Assembly: GCA_000310025.1 (NCBI GenBank)
Contig: FN649727.1
Span: 7,414,431-7,438,615 of the forward strand
DNA length: 24,185 nt
DNA from: Ectocarpus siliculosus
Taxonomy: Eukaryota; Sar; Phaeophyceae; Ectocarpales; Ectocarpaceae
Direction of reading: 5' to 3'
The notes beneath the pieces were generated by a model, which did not search any database, was not told the origin of the DNA, and saw nothing but the letters and a program-made list of their open reading frames with translations. Below, piece after piece: positions 1-9,965 of the stretch (position 1 is the stretch's first letter; every line of letters starts with the position of its first letter). A program made the translations under genes and the position numbers.

Positions 1-962
1 CGATGGCCAATCGTTCCTTCCTACTTTGCCAAAGGTGGCTCAAAAATGTCTTCCCCAGTCTGTCTATCCTAGCGATACGCCTTCCCGCCTTTTCAAACCA
101 CTTCCTACTCCCCAGTACAGCTACCGTCCTCTCCTCTCTATTCCATGCCTCAAACATCTCCCTGTACGTCCCTTGTATTTTTCCCAGCTCAGTCATGTAC
201 ACTTCCCTCTCCTCTTCGTACCACGGATATTCCGCGACTACATGAACACGGTCTCCGGATTCGAAGCCGCAATCACATTTGAACTTGTCGTCTTCGTCGT
301 CTACCGTCCTATGTCTTCGTCGACGTTCTCGAAGGCCTATGTCCCTGCATACATTGGTCCATGTAGGTAATCCTTGAACCCTATTCCTTCTTTCAACATT
401 CCGTACACTTCTAGACCCTCCTTATCCTTGGTTTCTTTCCTTAGATTCTTCTCTCTCGGCACAAGCAACAGATATCTTCTCCTTGAACCCCTGTAAACCC
501 TCCGTTTCCAGCGTTTCATCTTCGTCGATGTCTAACCCCTTCCATACGTCGTCTACAACCTTGGCCCATTCCGTGGGTTGTCTGCCCCTCTTTTTGTTTG
601 CCCACTTCGCCTCCCATACTATTCTCGGCAATCTCTCCTCTCCCACCCCGCACATGCGATACTGCCATGTCAGCTTCCTTGGGTCTCTTCCCGACCGTAG
701 GGATTGGATCCCCAATTCTGCCCTGACGGCTGCATTACTTGTGCGCTTAGAGCATCCTAGGATGATTTTCGCTGCTTTCATCTGCGCCGCCTCGAGTTCT
801 TTCACTACCTTCTTATTGCCTTCCCATACTTCTCCAGCGTGCTCTAGCGGCGGTACGATTACGCTCTTCAAAACCGTCAATTCGATGCGTGTATCGAGGT
901 GCCGGGTTGCGAGTATCGGGTGCAGCTTCCCTGCTCGTGCTTTGCCCTTTTCCGCTGATGGG
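1..962 (-). mobile_element. Non-LTR retrotransposon (LINE) reverse-transcriptase C-terminal fragment, decayed
   Basis: Read on the minus strand, about 962 to 423 encodes the stretch that follows the RT domain in LINE ORF2 proteins: a run with LDTRIELTVLKSVIVPPLEH, then AGEVWEG, then QMKAAKIILGCSKRT and a W-Q-Y-R-M segment. A stop follows at about 422. The reading continues in another frame through GLEVYGMLKEG and DYLHGPMYAGT (about 460-337), then returns to the first frame from about 320 to the window edge. That last part carries a Cys/His motif of the form C-D-C-G...H...E-Y-P-W-Y, a degraded version of the C-terminal zinc knuckle of such ORF2 proteins. At least two frame changes and the missing catalytic RT and endonuclease regions show a dead, 5'-truncated copy. 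Recognisable similarity ends near a run of nine G at 960-968. The 3' end lies off the left edge. It probably sits inside the last visible intron of the minus-strand carboxylase gene, in the same orientation. Exact family (Jockey/L1/RTE-like) is not assigned. Confidence 0.75.
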
Positions 963-1336
963 GGGGGGCGGCGGCTAATGTTTCATCGAATGTGTTCGCT
1001 CCTGCGTGTATCGTGATGCAGGGTTCCCCTGGGAAAACTGATCTGGATGCTCCGTTCGCGCGTTGGTTGTAGTTTCTGGTAAAAGGAGCGTTGCTAAAAC
1101 TGTAGCGCGGCACACCGAGGGGTACTGAACTAAAACCGCCGCATGTGTCAGGAATCTAGATGCACCTACGGGCCAAGCGCCCCAACGGGACCGAGAAAAA
1201 GAAGTCTGGCTTGCAAGGTAGGGAAAAACAACGCTCTGCACTCTGCACCCTGATGCTGTATCGAAGAGACCACGAGCAGCTCAAACACGCTATTCCCCCG
1301 CACCCTCCCTTTTCTCCCTTTTGCCCCCGTTCTCAC

Positions 1337-4300
1337 CAGACCCGTGACCATCTCCGTGACTGGATGCTCCACCTGTCGAAACGCAAAGGACGACGCGTTT
1401 GAGCGGATATCAGTCACCGCTGGACTCGTCGCGAGAGCGTTTTGTGGTGCCCTTCACATCGGCCAGGGCACTTGGAAGTACGAGTCGGCACACAAGGCAC
1501 ACTTCGAATGAGACACAAAATCGGTGTCGGCATCGGCGACCTCGAAACGTCCCGTGTTCCTCTCATGCATAGAATGCTATGATGGTTTCACCGGACATTA
1601 ACTGACATCACCACCTGATATAGTCATGTTACATTTCCTTCAAAGGTAAAAAAGGTAAAAAAACAGGACGGCCCTCAACGGTAACGGCAAGACGCGGGAA
1701 GAGCGTTAAGCAACAAGAGCATGTCGCCCTCTTCGCGCCTCCCCCCCCCGCCCCGTTACCTGCAGGCGCGTGTTCATCTCGCAGAAGAAGAACTCTTGCG
1801 TTCTCGTGTCCATCAGAAACTCCACCGTCCCGGCCCCGACATAGCCCACCGCCTTAGCAGCGCGCACCGCGGCCTCCCCCAGCTCAGCCCTCGTAGCATC
1901 ACTAATACCCGGGGCCGGAGCCTCTTCGAGAACCTTCTGGTGCCTGAAGCCAGCGCGCGGGTGTTCGAAAGCCCCGGGGATTCAACGTCAACCAAGGAGT
2001 AGGGCATGGGGTGGGATGGTATGCCGGAACGTGTTCTTGTCGTGCGACTCCCTAGGAAACGGTGCCTTGACCAACGCGTGGCAGACTGCTGTTTCATGCT
2101 TTGTACATGTAGTTCGTCACTTCCAACCCAAGCGTTTCCGGACGACACATGATGAGCTCTGGCGAAATAGCAGTCCTTACCATCCTCACAGCTAAATGCT
2201 TTTCTAGGCAAGAAAAATCTCATGGCTCAGCCGGTCTCATTTAATCGTTTCTTACCTTCTCTGCACCGAGCAATCTCTCTCGAACAGGTGAACCGCGTTA
2301 CCAAGGGTATCCGCGAAAACCTGTACCTCCACGTGTCGCGGCTCGTTTACATATCTTTTTCGGTAGGGGGGCAAAGGGAGGTGACCCGGGATTCCAAAGG
2401 TCTTAAGTATAGTGGAGATGAATTGGAGCATGGTAGAGGAGACGACCGGAGTAGACTGCACATGGCTCGTTGTCCATACCTGGCATCACTGCGTAGCCCG
2501 CACCGAACAAAATTCGCAACCCTTTCCCCTATTACGTCAAGACCACTGGCGGCACCTCGGCGTACTCCTGTTTCCCCCAAAACCAGTACCTGACCAGCCC
2601 ACACTTCATAGCAGTTCAGCGGAAAACGCCCTCCTCAACGACGTCATTCCCAAGACACACGATCCCATACAAGTCATCCTCTACTACACCAAGAAACACA
2701 CACCTCTCAAGCAGCATGCGGTCATCCGCAAATCCCGCTGCCGCCTCCCGCCGGCACGCCTCCAGAGCCGACTGGAAACCCTCTGGCGTCTGAACCAATC
2801 TCATACCCTTGCCCCCGCCGCCCATCACCGCCTTTATCATCACCGGAAACCCCACCCTCTTTGCTTCTTCCTCCAGAAAAGCGTCGCTCTGGTCCTCCCC
2901 GTGGTATCCCGGGCATACGGGAACTCCAGCGTCTGACATGATGGCCTTGGCCACGCTTTTCGAGCCCATCTGATCGATGGCCTTTTCAGGGGGGCCGATG
3001 AACGTGACCCCCGCGGAGGCGCACTGCTTGGCAAAGGTGGCGTTCTCGGAGAGGAAGCCATACCCCGGGTGTACCGCCTTTTGTTGGGCAGAGGGGTTTC
3101 GTGGGATCGGGGCGCGCGGGGGGGGGGGGTACATTATGCACGCGGGGCGGGCGATGTGTGGGGTGATAAGATGCTGCTGAACCTAAGACGCTCACCAGTT
3201 GCACCCTTCACAAATCTGCAACAGTAGTAACACGTTACATGTCATCTTCATTGCATGCTGGTGACACCCGGCCCGTTCATGTGCCTCATGCCGTGGTACA
3301 ATCGTCGAACGACGAAGGAAAGGGCCAACCACTGGTACAAAATAGTCCCCGCTACCTGGCCCAGAAAGAAAAAATAACTAAACAGATACCATGTGTTCTG
3401 CAGCAAAAGGTTCACCACGCCTCGCCTGCAAGGAAATCCACACGACATCCTGCGGACCGCCTTCGCGAGGGTATTCTTGTCATAAAGAGGGGGCTTCGTA
3501 ACCCAATCCTAACCGTCACCCCCAACCCACACCGTTGCCCCTACTAATACCAAGCTCAATATCCTCGCGAAGGCTACTATTATACTGCATCCTTGCCTGT
3601 GCTCCACTCCGTGTAGCCGCCTCCAGGATGTTGTCTCCTCTGAGATAGCTCTCCAGCGCCGGCGGCGGACCGATTCGGATAGCTTCATCGGCGAGAGCCA
3701 CCTTTGGCGTTGTTACACGGAAGTCATGTTTACGTCTATTTTTCAAGCCAGATTGTGGCAGTGCATGTAGCAGTGTAGTTTCAAGGCGAAGAGAAACACA
3801 CAGACTGCCATTACAGGTTCTGCCCGTGAGAACGAACACTTCATAATTTGCCCTTGGCTCGTGTTTCTTGGTTCCTCTGTGGGTGGTATCTACACAGCAG
3901 TAGTACCAACAAGGATCCACGTTCTTCAAATTCAACAAGTTGAACCCGTGAAGCTGCTGCTGTCTCGTCGGAGCAAAAAGTATCTCCCTCGCGCGCGTCG
4001 TGCTCTGTTGTGCACAATCCCGTTCCATGGTGACAAACTATCATGGGGGTTTTGGTCGAAGTTCTATATTTCTACCGCAAGATACCAACCGTCGTCCATC
4101 GTTATGGAAAGATCGCAAACACAAGCAAGGACGCGGCAAAGCTTGAAGGCTTTCAGCCGGAAAGGGCAAGTTGAAGAACAAATCGCTACGTGTACCTATG
4201 TAGCAGCGTTTGCTCGCGGTTCGCGCTACGAACACACACGACCATGTATGTACCATAAAATTGGATCTAGGTCGATCTACTCTTACTGCCCACGTCTTCG

Positions 4301-4720
4301 TGGTAGGGATGTACTCAGCAATAGGCTCTCAGCAGCGCCGAGCCGTAGCGGAGGCACTCTCAACCCTGCCTGTTCTTACAGCAGTCAGTATGCCAGTCCT
4401 GTTGTCTACAGCAGGCACATAGTCTACCAACGCCTACACAACGGACACGTATGTATCTTTCGCGGAAAATTGAAAATTGATGTGTTCCTTAGGCCTGTAC
4501 TTACATGAAGAGAATTGGCGTCAGCATCACTGTACACGGCGACCGTGGCCACCCCCATCCGCTTGGCCGTCTTGATGATGCGGCAGGCAATCTCTCCCCG
4601 ATTAGCGATCAGTATCTTGGAGAACATCTTGTTCGATGCGGCCGACATCCTCCTCCTTGACATCGCGAACGGAGGAGAACATGCCGACCGCAACAACCAT
4701 CTGTTGCCCAGGAAGGCCAT
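1337..4720 (-). CDS. MCCC1: 3-methylcrotonyl-CoA carboxylase alpha (biotin-containing) subunit, mitochondrial; 5' six exons, 3' part off window
   Basis: Biotin carboxylase subunit of methylcrotonyl-CoA carboxylase, which carboxylates 3-methylcrotonyl-CoA in mitochondrial leucine breakdown. Exons on the minus strand: 4720-4505, 3701-3597, 3077-2704, 2354-2256, 1943-1760 and 1372-1337 (1014 nt, 338 codons, open throughout). The ATG at 4720 is the first Met after an in-frame TAA. It opens a basic presequence ([17 protein letters not shown]..., then SRRR) typical of mitochondrial import. The biotin carboxylase N-domain begins near residue 33 with [28 protein letters not shown] is near 110-119 and the ATP-grasp glycine loop GGGGKGMR at 193-200. 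[12 protein letters not shown] is around 257-268 and the active-site run [11 protein letters not shown] at 320-330. [13 protein letters not shown] and RHVEVQVF...ERDCSVQRR favour the methylcrotonyl-CoA over the propionyl-CoA enzyme. The rest of the biotin carboxylase domain and the biotinyl domain are not in the window, so downstream exons should lie to the left. Intron 2 is GC-AG and exon 6 is only 36 nt. Confidence 0.9.
3078..3596 (-). other. GC-AG intron of the methylcrotonyl-CoA carboxylase alpha gene
   Basis: Intron 2 (519 bp) starts with GCAAGG after ...GGA GCA CAG at 3597 and ends in ...ACAAAAG just before GCG GTA CAC at 3077. The protein continuity across it, S-G-A-Q then A-V-H-P-G-Y-G-F, matches the invariant biotin carboxylase sequence, so the junction is well fixed. 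No GT near the exon end keeps the family sequence. CAG|GCAAG is the usual context for minor GC donors spliced by the major spliceosome. Confidence 0.8.
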
Positions 4721-5072
4721 GCCCAGTCGATGGGCTTACCCAGTTAAGACCCGAGATGAATGCTTCGCTGGTATGGGAGGCAGCGCTGTGTGGCTCGAAG
4801 ACGTGCGCGGAAAATGCCAGCAGTGAAAAAGCCAATCTCACCCCCTCAGAGGAACCCTGCGCTCCTATTTGAACCACCAACAATAATAACGCCTTCTTGC
4901 AAGCGTGAAAAATACAACGTTTCTGCGAAACCCCCAGCTTTATCCCCCCCCCCTCTACTCGAGCTAGCAGCGCCCAGGACGCCGCACCAGGTCATCTCGC
5001 GTGGTCAACCAACGCGAAGCTCCGAAACAGTCAGCGGTCTATGCCTGCTAGTGTGTGAGGCTCTCACGGGCC
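4721..5072. promoter_or_regulatory. Shared bidirectional promoter region between two head-to-head genes
   Basis: The 352 bp lie between the start codon of the minus-strand carboxylase gene (4720) and the proposed start codon of the plus-strand bromodomain gene (5073). Both 5' UTRs and both core promoters must be here unless further non-coding 5' exons exist. I see no clear TATA box; there is a C-rich run near 4947-4954. The promoter role is inferred from layout only. Confidence 0.4.
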
Positions 5073-8000
5073 ATGGAAGAGGACGAAGGTGAGAGAGGGA
5101 CCGTTTTGACCGCCTGCAATGTAGAAAAGTGAGAGCAGGCCGCGGGTCACACGAACACACACACCTCATTTTTTTTTCGTTTTTCGCACCCGCTGCTGCT
5201 CCTGCTGTGTCTCCTGCTCCGTGCCTTGCCTGTGTGTGCTGCAGCTGCTCTGGGCAAGATGATGGAGGAGATCGAGACCAACCTACCTCGATTCGACCAG
5301 TGCATCAGGTCAGAAAGGCCCTGTTGCCAACGATTTGAACACGATGCAAAAGGCGCGTCGTGTGTGTGGATTTCAGCGAACTTTTTTGTCGACAGCCCCG
5401 CGGGGAGAGAGGGTGAAACTCCGTCACACGCGCCCCCACCGCTGAAATTCTTGATTCTTTTCCAAAAATTCAAAACGCGAAGTACTAAGTAGTACCATTT
5501 CGAAGCCTCTGCTCTGTCCTTCCTCCGCGAGATCCAACAGCGGCTGTTTGATGGGGAATGGGGCCGGTTTGAGAGATTGCACGCGTGAGTGTGGAGATTT
5601 GTCCCGGCCGGTGTTGGGCCGGCTTTTTATGGCACTTCTTGCGGCAGTCCTCAGCAGCCGCATCAGCAAAAGAGGGTGCGTTGTTGTACCGTTCAAAGAT
5701 CCACGGTAGACGTTTTGCGGAGAGGGATGCAGCAGAAAATACCCCTCCTCACAGCAGGTGGTCCGCTGCTGTCGGTCGCTCGGTAGGTGTATGTATGTAT
5801 GTATGTACATATGTTCTGTGTAGCAACGGAAAGACATGGCTGAAGGTTTGTGTTTGAGGTGAATCATGTCCCAGTCCTTGTTAGACCCAACACGTCGTTG
5901 CTGTTGTTGCATTCCATCGTTGGGCTCTCGAAATGTCGATATATAAGAGGTTAGGTCCAATTGGTGTGTTATGCATATGCATTTGCGCACATGATGCACC
6001 CCTTTGCTTGGTTGTCAAATTTTGAAATGTTGACGACGAGATAACACAGAGACCCACAAGAGGAAGGCACTAACAAACCCAACTAGGTCCGGAGGGCATT
6101 CGTCCGTTTCTTGCATCTCCCCGCCCCGTGATCCCGTCGGAATGCCCTCGGAATGCCCACCCGGTATATGCGTACTCTTGGCGCGTGTGACTAAAACGGA
6201 TGACGACAAACAACGAAAAAATTGCTGTGACGCACGAAACAGCTTGCTCCAGGCGGAGATCGGCGAGATCAAGGCCGGGAAGCATGACCACCGCCTGCGC
6301 GAGGTAGCTGCCATGCCCGTCCCAGACCCCAATCTCCACTCGGCCCTCACAAGCGCCGTCGAGGGCGGGCTGCAGCTCCCGGCGGCGCCCAGGCTTAGCG
6401 ACAGCGACAGTGAAGGAGGAGATCGAGAAGAGGAGGAAGGGGGGGGGAGAGGGGAGGATGAAGAACGAGAGGGCCAAGGTGGGGACGGGCAGGTGGAAGG
6501 GGAGAGAGAGGCAGAGGACGATTCGGCGGCGGGAGGAAATGGATCGGGGCGGGGACGGCGTCACCCAGAGCACGAGGAAGGGGATTCCGGCTCGAATGGT
6601 GGGGCGCATCGGCGGAGTGGCAGTGGGGGGGGGGGGGGGGGCAGCACGCCAGCGACGATGTCGGAAGCAGCGGCAGCCACTCCGGCAGCGAAACAACCAA
6701 AAAAGAATGGGGACCGATCTCCTCCTCTTCCGGCAGCAGCGGCGGCGGCGGCGGCCGCTACAGCAGCAGCATCGAATCCCGAAAAGCACAACCGCGACAT
6801 TAGCAGCAGTAGCAGCAACGACGGTGCACCAGGGCCAGAACGGTGCACCCGGCAGCTCGCATGACTCCCCGTTGCGGGATCGTCCGCCAATACTCTCGGG
6901 CGGCGGTTCAGCGTCGATTCGTGCTGCTTGGGCTAGCGGGGCGGCGGACGATAGCGACGGTAGCGGTAGCAGTGACGAGAGGAAGGCGACCGGTGGCGGC
7001 GGGGTGGATAGAGGTAGTAGCAACGACTCAGCGGGCGGCGCAGCGGCGACACCCGCTGTTGGGGCGCCGGGACCGAAGTCAGGGAAGAAGAAGTCAGGCA
7101 CGGGCGGCGGTAGGGCCAACCAACAGGGGGAAGACACCGGAAGTAGCGCAAGCAAGCGCGGGCGCAAGCGGCCGAGGGTTGTGGGAGATGGGTCCGCGGA
7201 GCAATCGGCTCGCGATAGGAGACCACGCTCGAGAGGGACAGAAGGCGAGGAGCAGGAAGAAGAGGAAGAGAAGCAGGAGAAGGGGGATGGTAAGAGGGGC
7301 GAGGACGGCCTGGAGGAGGAGCAGCGGAAGAAGGAGCGAGCGGACTCCGTGGATGCTGCCCATTTCCGCCGAATCGCGTTGGAAGTGTGGGATCGAGTGA
7401 GTGCTTTCGTTCTGCCCACCGCCCCCGGCCAAGGCTCTCGGGATGTGTCCGGCCATGTCCTTGCTGTTGTGTTTTGCGTGACGCAACGTTCGGCTCCTGT
7501 CCAGCGGATTGTGTCGTAACATTAGTAGCACCAGGAGGCGTTTCCCGCGCGGGTTGAGATGGGGCCCGTACCAAGGCTACAACCAAGTTCCTCCGAGCAA
7601 CGTGAAAGTACGGCTGGACAACACTCTGGTTCGACGTGTTCATTGTCGCATTCACGTATCGGTGGATGCCATCACACGTAACTGATTGACAGAAAATTGT
7701 TGGGTCTAGAAGGGCGCGTTATCCGGCTTGCCCAACAAGCCCTCAATCCTCATTGGCATTTCCGATTCCCCAGGTGTACAGGCACAAGTTTGCCATCATC
7801 TTCCGAAAGGCCGTGAACCCAAAGGACGCACCCGGTTACGAGGAGGTGAGTGAGGCGATGTAGCACCGAGAGCAAGTTCCATCTCTTCCACGCGGTCTTC
7901 CTGATTGTCTGACGGGCAAGTGCAGAATGTTTGCGGGTGTGCCGTGATGCGGACTCAGCAGTCTGTTTTAGCGCGTTTCTGATTGCGCACATCGCGGAGT

Positions 8001-9965
8001 AATACCGTGTGCATAGGTTCGGTTCCTTTTCTGGTGATGCTCGTAGGCGTTTTCTCCTGCTTGTTCATGACGTGGAATTCTGCGGGTGGTTTTTACCATG
8101 AAACCACGGTTTGCCGGACAACCTGTTTGTGGTTGCAAGTTTTCTATCCAGCTTTTTGTGTGTTGTCTGGCTGCGTGGTCGATGCACGTACAGAATTTCG
8201 CTCGGCGTTTGCCTGCCCACGCTCGGTGTTTTTGGCCTAACAATTTCCCACAGATCATCAAGGAGCCCATGGATCTCTCTCTCATCAGGGAGCGCATCAT
8301 GTCAGGCGCCCTCTTGTCGTTGGACGACATGAGCCGCGATCTCTGCGTGATGTGCAACAACGCGATGGTGTTCAACGGGAAGGACGATCCATACTTCGAC
8401 TACAGCAAGGTGCGAGCACATACAAAATCATGCGCGTTTGAGCTTGCTCTCATTCTTGAAACCCCTGTCGTCTTCTTATCTCCACATCAAAACCGGTCCT
8501 GACCCTGGTCTCCACATTTTCTGAAAACGCCGTTACCTGTCCAGCAGGTATAAAGTAAAACGAACTTCCCGTTCACACACACAAGAGGTACATCCGGCTG
8601 ACAACAAAGCGTTGTCACAACAGGCCAAACGATATGTGCTCCCCGCTCCGCCTGCACCCATGCATTGTTGCCGGCTCGTTTCCGTTGCCACCAGGAGCTA
8701 CGAACATACGCGAACGAGGTGATCGAAGAGGCGAGACGACCAGGCTTTGTCACCGCCGATCCGGGCTTCGACAGCGTGGTCGCGGGCGCCCGCACGTCCC
8801 GCGCTCGACAGCCGGACCACGCTTCCCGGGGCACGAGCGGTGGCAGCTCGTCTCGCGGCAGGGGAGGGCAGAAAGGAGGAGGAGGAGGATCAAGTAGCGG
8901 GCGCAGGAACTCTAGAGAGTCGGACTCGGCGTCGGTGGCGGACGACACCGGCGACGAAAGCGTCAAGAGCGGCCGGCGCGGTGGCGGCGGCGGCGGCAGG
9001 ACGGTGGTTAGAAAAAAGGGCGGGCGGGGCGGGGCAGGGAGGAAGGGTGGCAAAGCGCAGGCCGCGACGACTAGCAGCGGGGTCGAAAGTGACAGCTCTG
9101 GCGAAGACGACGACGATGACAACAACGACGAGGCAGAACAGAGCTCGAGCGCGAGCGACGGCGGTGGCGGTGGCGGGGGTGCTGCGGAAAGAAAAGAGAG
9201 GGCCGGGAAGAAGCGCAGGGCGGTTGGCAAAGGCAAGAAGCGGACGCGGGAGAGCACGGACGATAGCAGCGATGACGACCACAGGTGAGAGACAATCCGT
9301 ACGTGGTGTCTGTTTGTTTCCTGTAGGTTGGTGGCGTTTCGACGTGAAGAGGTTGGTTGGTGGGGGCGTTTTTGGGAACGTGTTCATGTTTGCGGCATTT
9401 GCGCCAACTAGCGCACGGTACGCACACATCATTTTGAACGGTGACAACAGGTTATTTTGAGTTGGGTCGTTAGAATGCTGGATATCGTGGTGAGCTCTTT
9501 CGTGAATATCTGCTGAAAGAGCCCAAGTATCCTGGGGTCGTGTAGCTGTTCGTGCTCCCCTTGGGTATCATGGTCTGACCGACGAGTTGATCTCCGTCGA
9601 TGGTTAAGGCTAGAGGGCCAACATCACCCCATCTGTGGTAAGTTTAGACCTGTCGTCAAGCGCCCACCCACCTATTGACGTACTCGAAGAATAACACACG
9701 GCCCCGTTTCTTCCGAGCAAAGTTATCAATGATCCCAGTTGAGGACGAACATGCCGGATCTCTGCTTCCTTGTGTTACCTTCGTTGTCCGGGCATTGTTG
9801 TGCTTGGTGGCGTCTTCCGCTGAGCGTCACAAGTGCCTGTCGTTCGTTGCATCCCTACGGCGTTGCAGCAGCAGCAACCGTGGGAGGAGCCGCAAGGCGG
9901 TCAAACCCCCGGCGAAGCAAACGCCAACGTCGAAAGCGCGCGCCAGCAAGAAACGCACAAGGTAG
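5073..9965 (+). CDS. BRD8-like bromodomain nuclear protein (frame break in the low-complexity exon)
   Basis: Proposed exons: 5073-5088, 5245-5308, 6243-7396, 7774-7845, 8254-8409, 8695-9284 and 9869-9965 (TAG). The ATG at 5073 has a good context (GGCCATGG) and follows an in-frame TAG at 5049. Exons 1-3 encode a short acidic start and a helix containing LLQAEIGEIKAGKHDHRL, which resembles the segment after the SANT domain of BRD8. Exon 3 is then a long Ser/Gly/Glu/Lys-rich disordered linker. The bromodomain spans 7330-8760: AAHFRRIALEVWDR, VYRHKFAIIFRKAV, APGYEEIIKEPMDLSLIRER, then N-N-A-M-V-F-N-G with the acetyl-lysine-binding Asn, and ELRTYANEVIEEARR. The tail is acidic and basic with nuclear-localisation-like KKRRAVGKGKKR. 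BRD8 proteins are subunits of NuA4/TIP60-type acetyltransferase complexes; that role here is inference. Exon 3 as written is one base out of frame (see findings). The last exon is less certain, because TGA at 9286-9288 overlaps its donor. No SANT/Myb domain is seen. Confidence 0.75.
5788..5813. repeat. (TATG)n microsatellite
   Basis: About four to five tandem copies of a TATG/GTAT unit, ending in TACATATG, inside intron 2 of the bromodomain gene. Short and probably neutral. Confidence 0.7.
6625..6641 (+). repeat. Run of 17 G within the coding exon of the bromodomain gene
   Basis: Seventeen consecutive G encode a poly-glycine stretch in exon 3. Homopolymers of this length are prone to slippage in vivo and to length errors in sequencing, so this is one possible source of the one-base frame discrepancy in this exon. 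Confidence 0.85.

Noticed and set aside
3861-4508. 215-aa plus-strand open frame in intron 1 of the carboxylase gene
   Set aside because: No recognisable motif, ordinary intron composition, and it runs into the end of the opposite-strand exon.
1337-4720. Propionyl-CoA carboxylase alpha or acetyl-CoA carboxylase as identity for the minus-strand gene
   Set aside because: The GYHGEDQSD and [19 protein letters not shown] segments match the methylcrotonyl-CoA carboxylase type more closely, and the mitochondrial presequence with an N-terminal biotin carboxylase domain argues against the large multidomain acetyl-CoA carboxylase.
6070-7419. Long (449 aa) minus-strand open frame rich in Pro, Ser, Arg and Leu
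   Set aside because: It is the antisense shadow of the GC-rich low-complexity exon of the bromodomain gene. It has no recognisable domain, and its composition is what the complement of Gly/Glu/Ser/Ala codons gives.
8487-9257. 256-aa minus-strand open frame
   Set aside because: Antisense to the acidic/basic C-terminal exon of the bromodomain gene; low complexity only.
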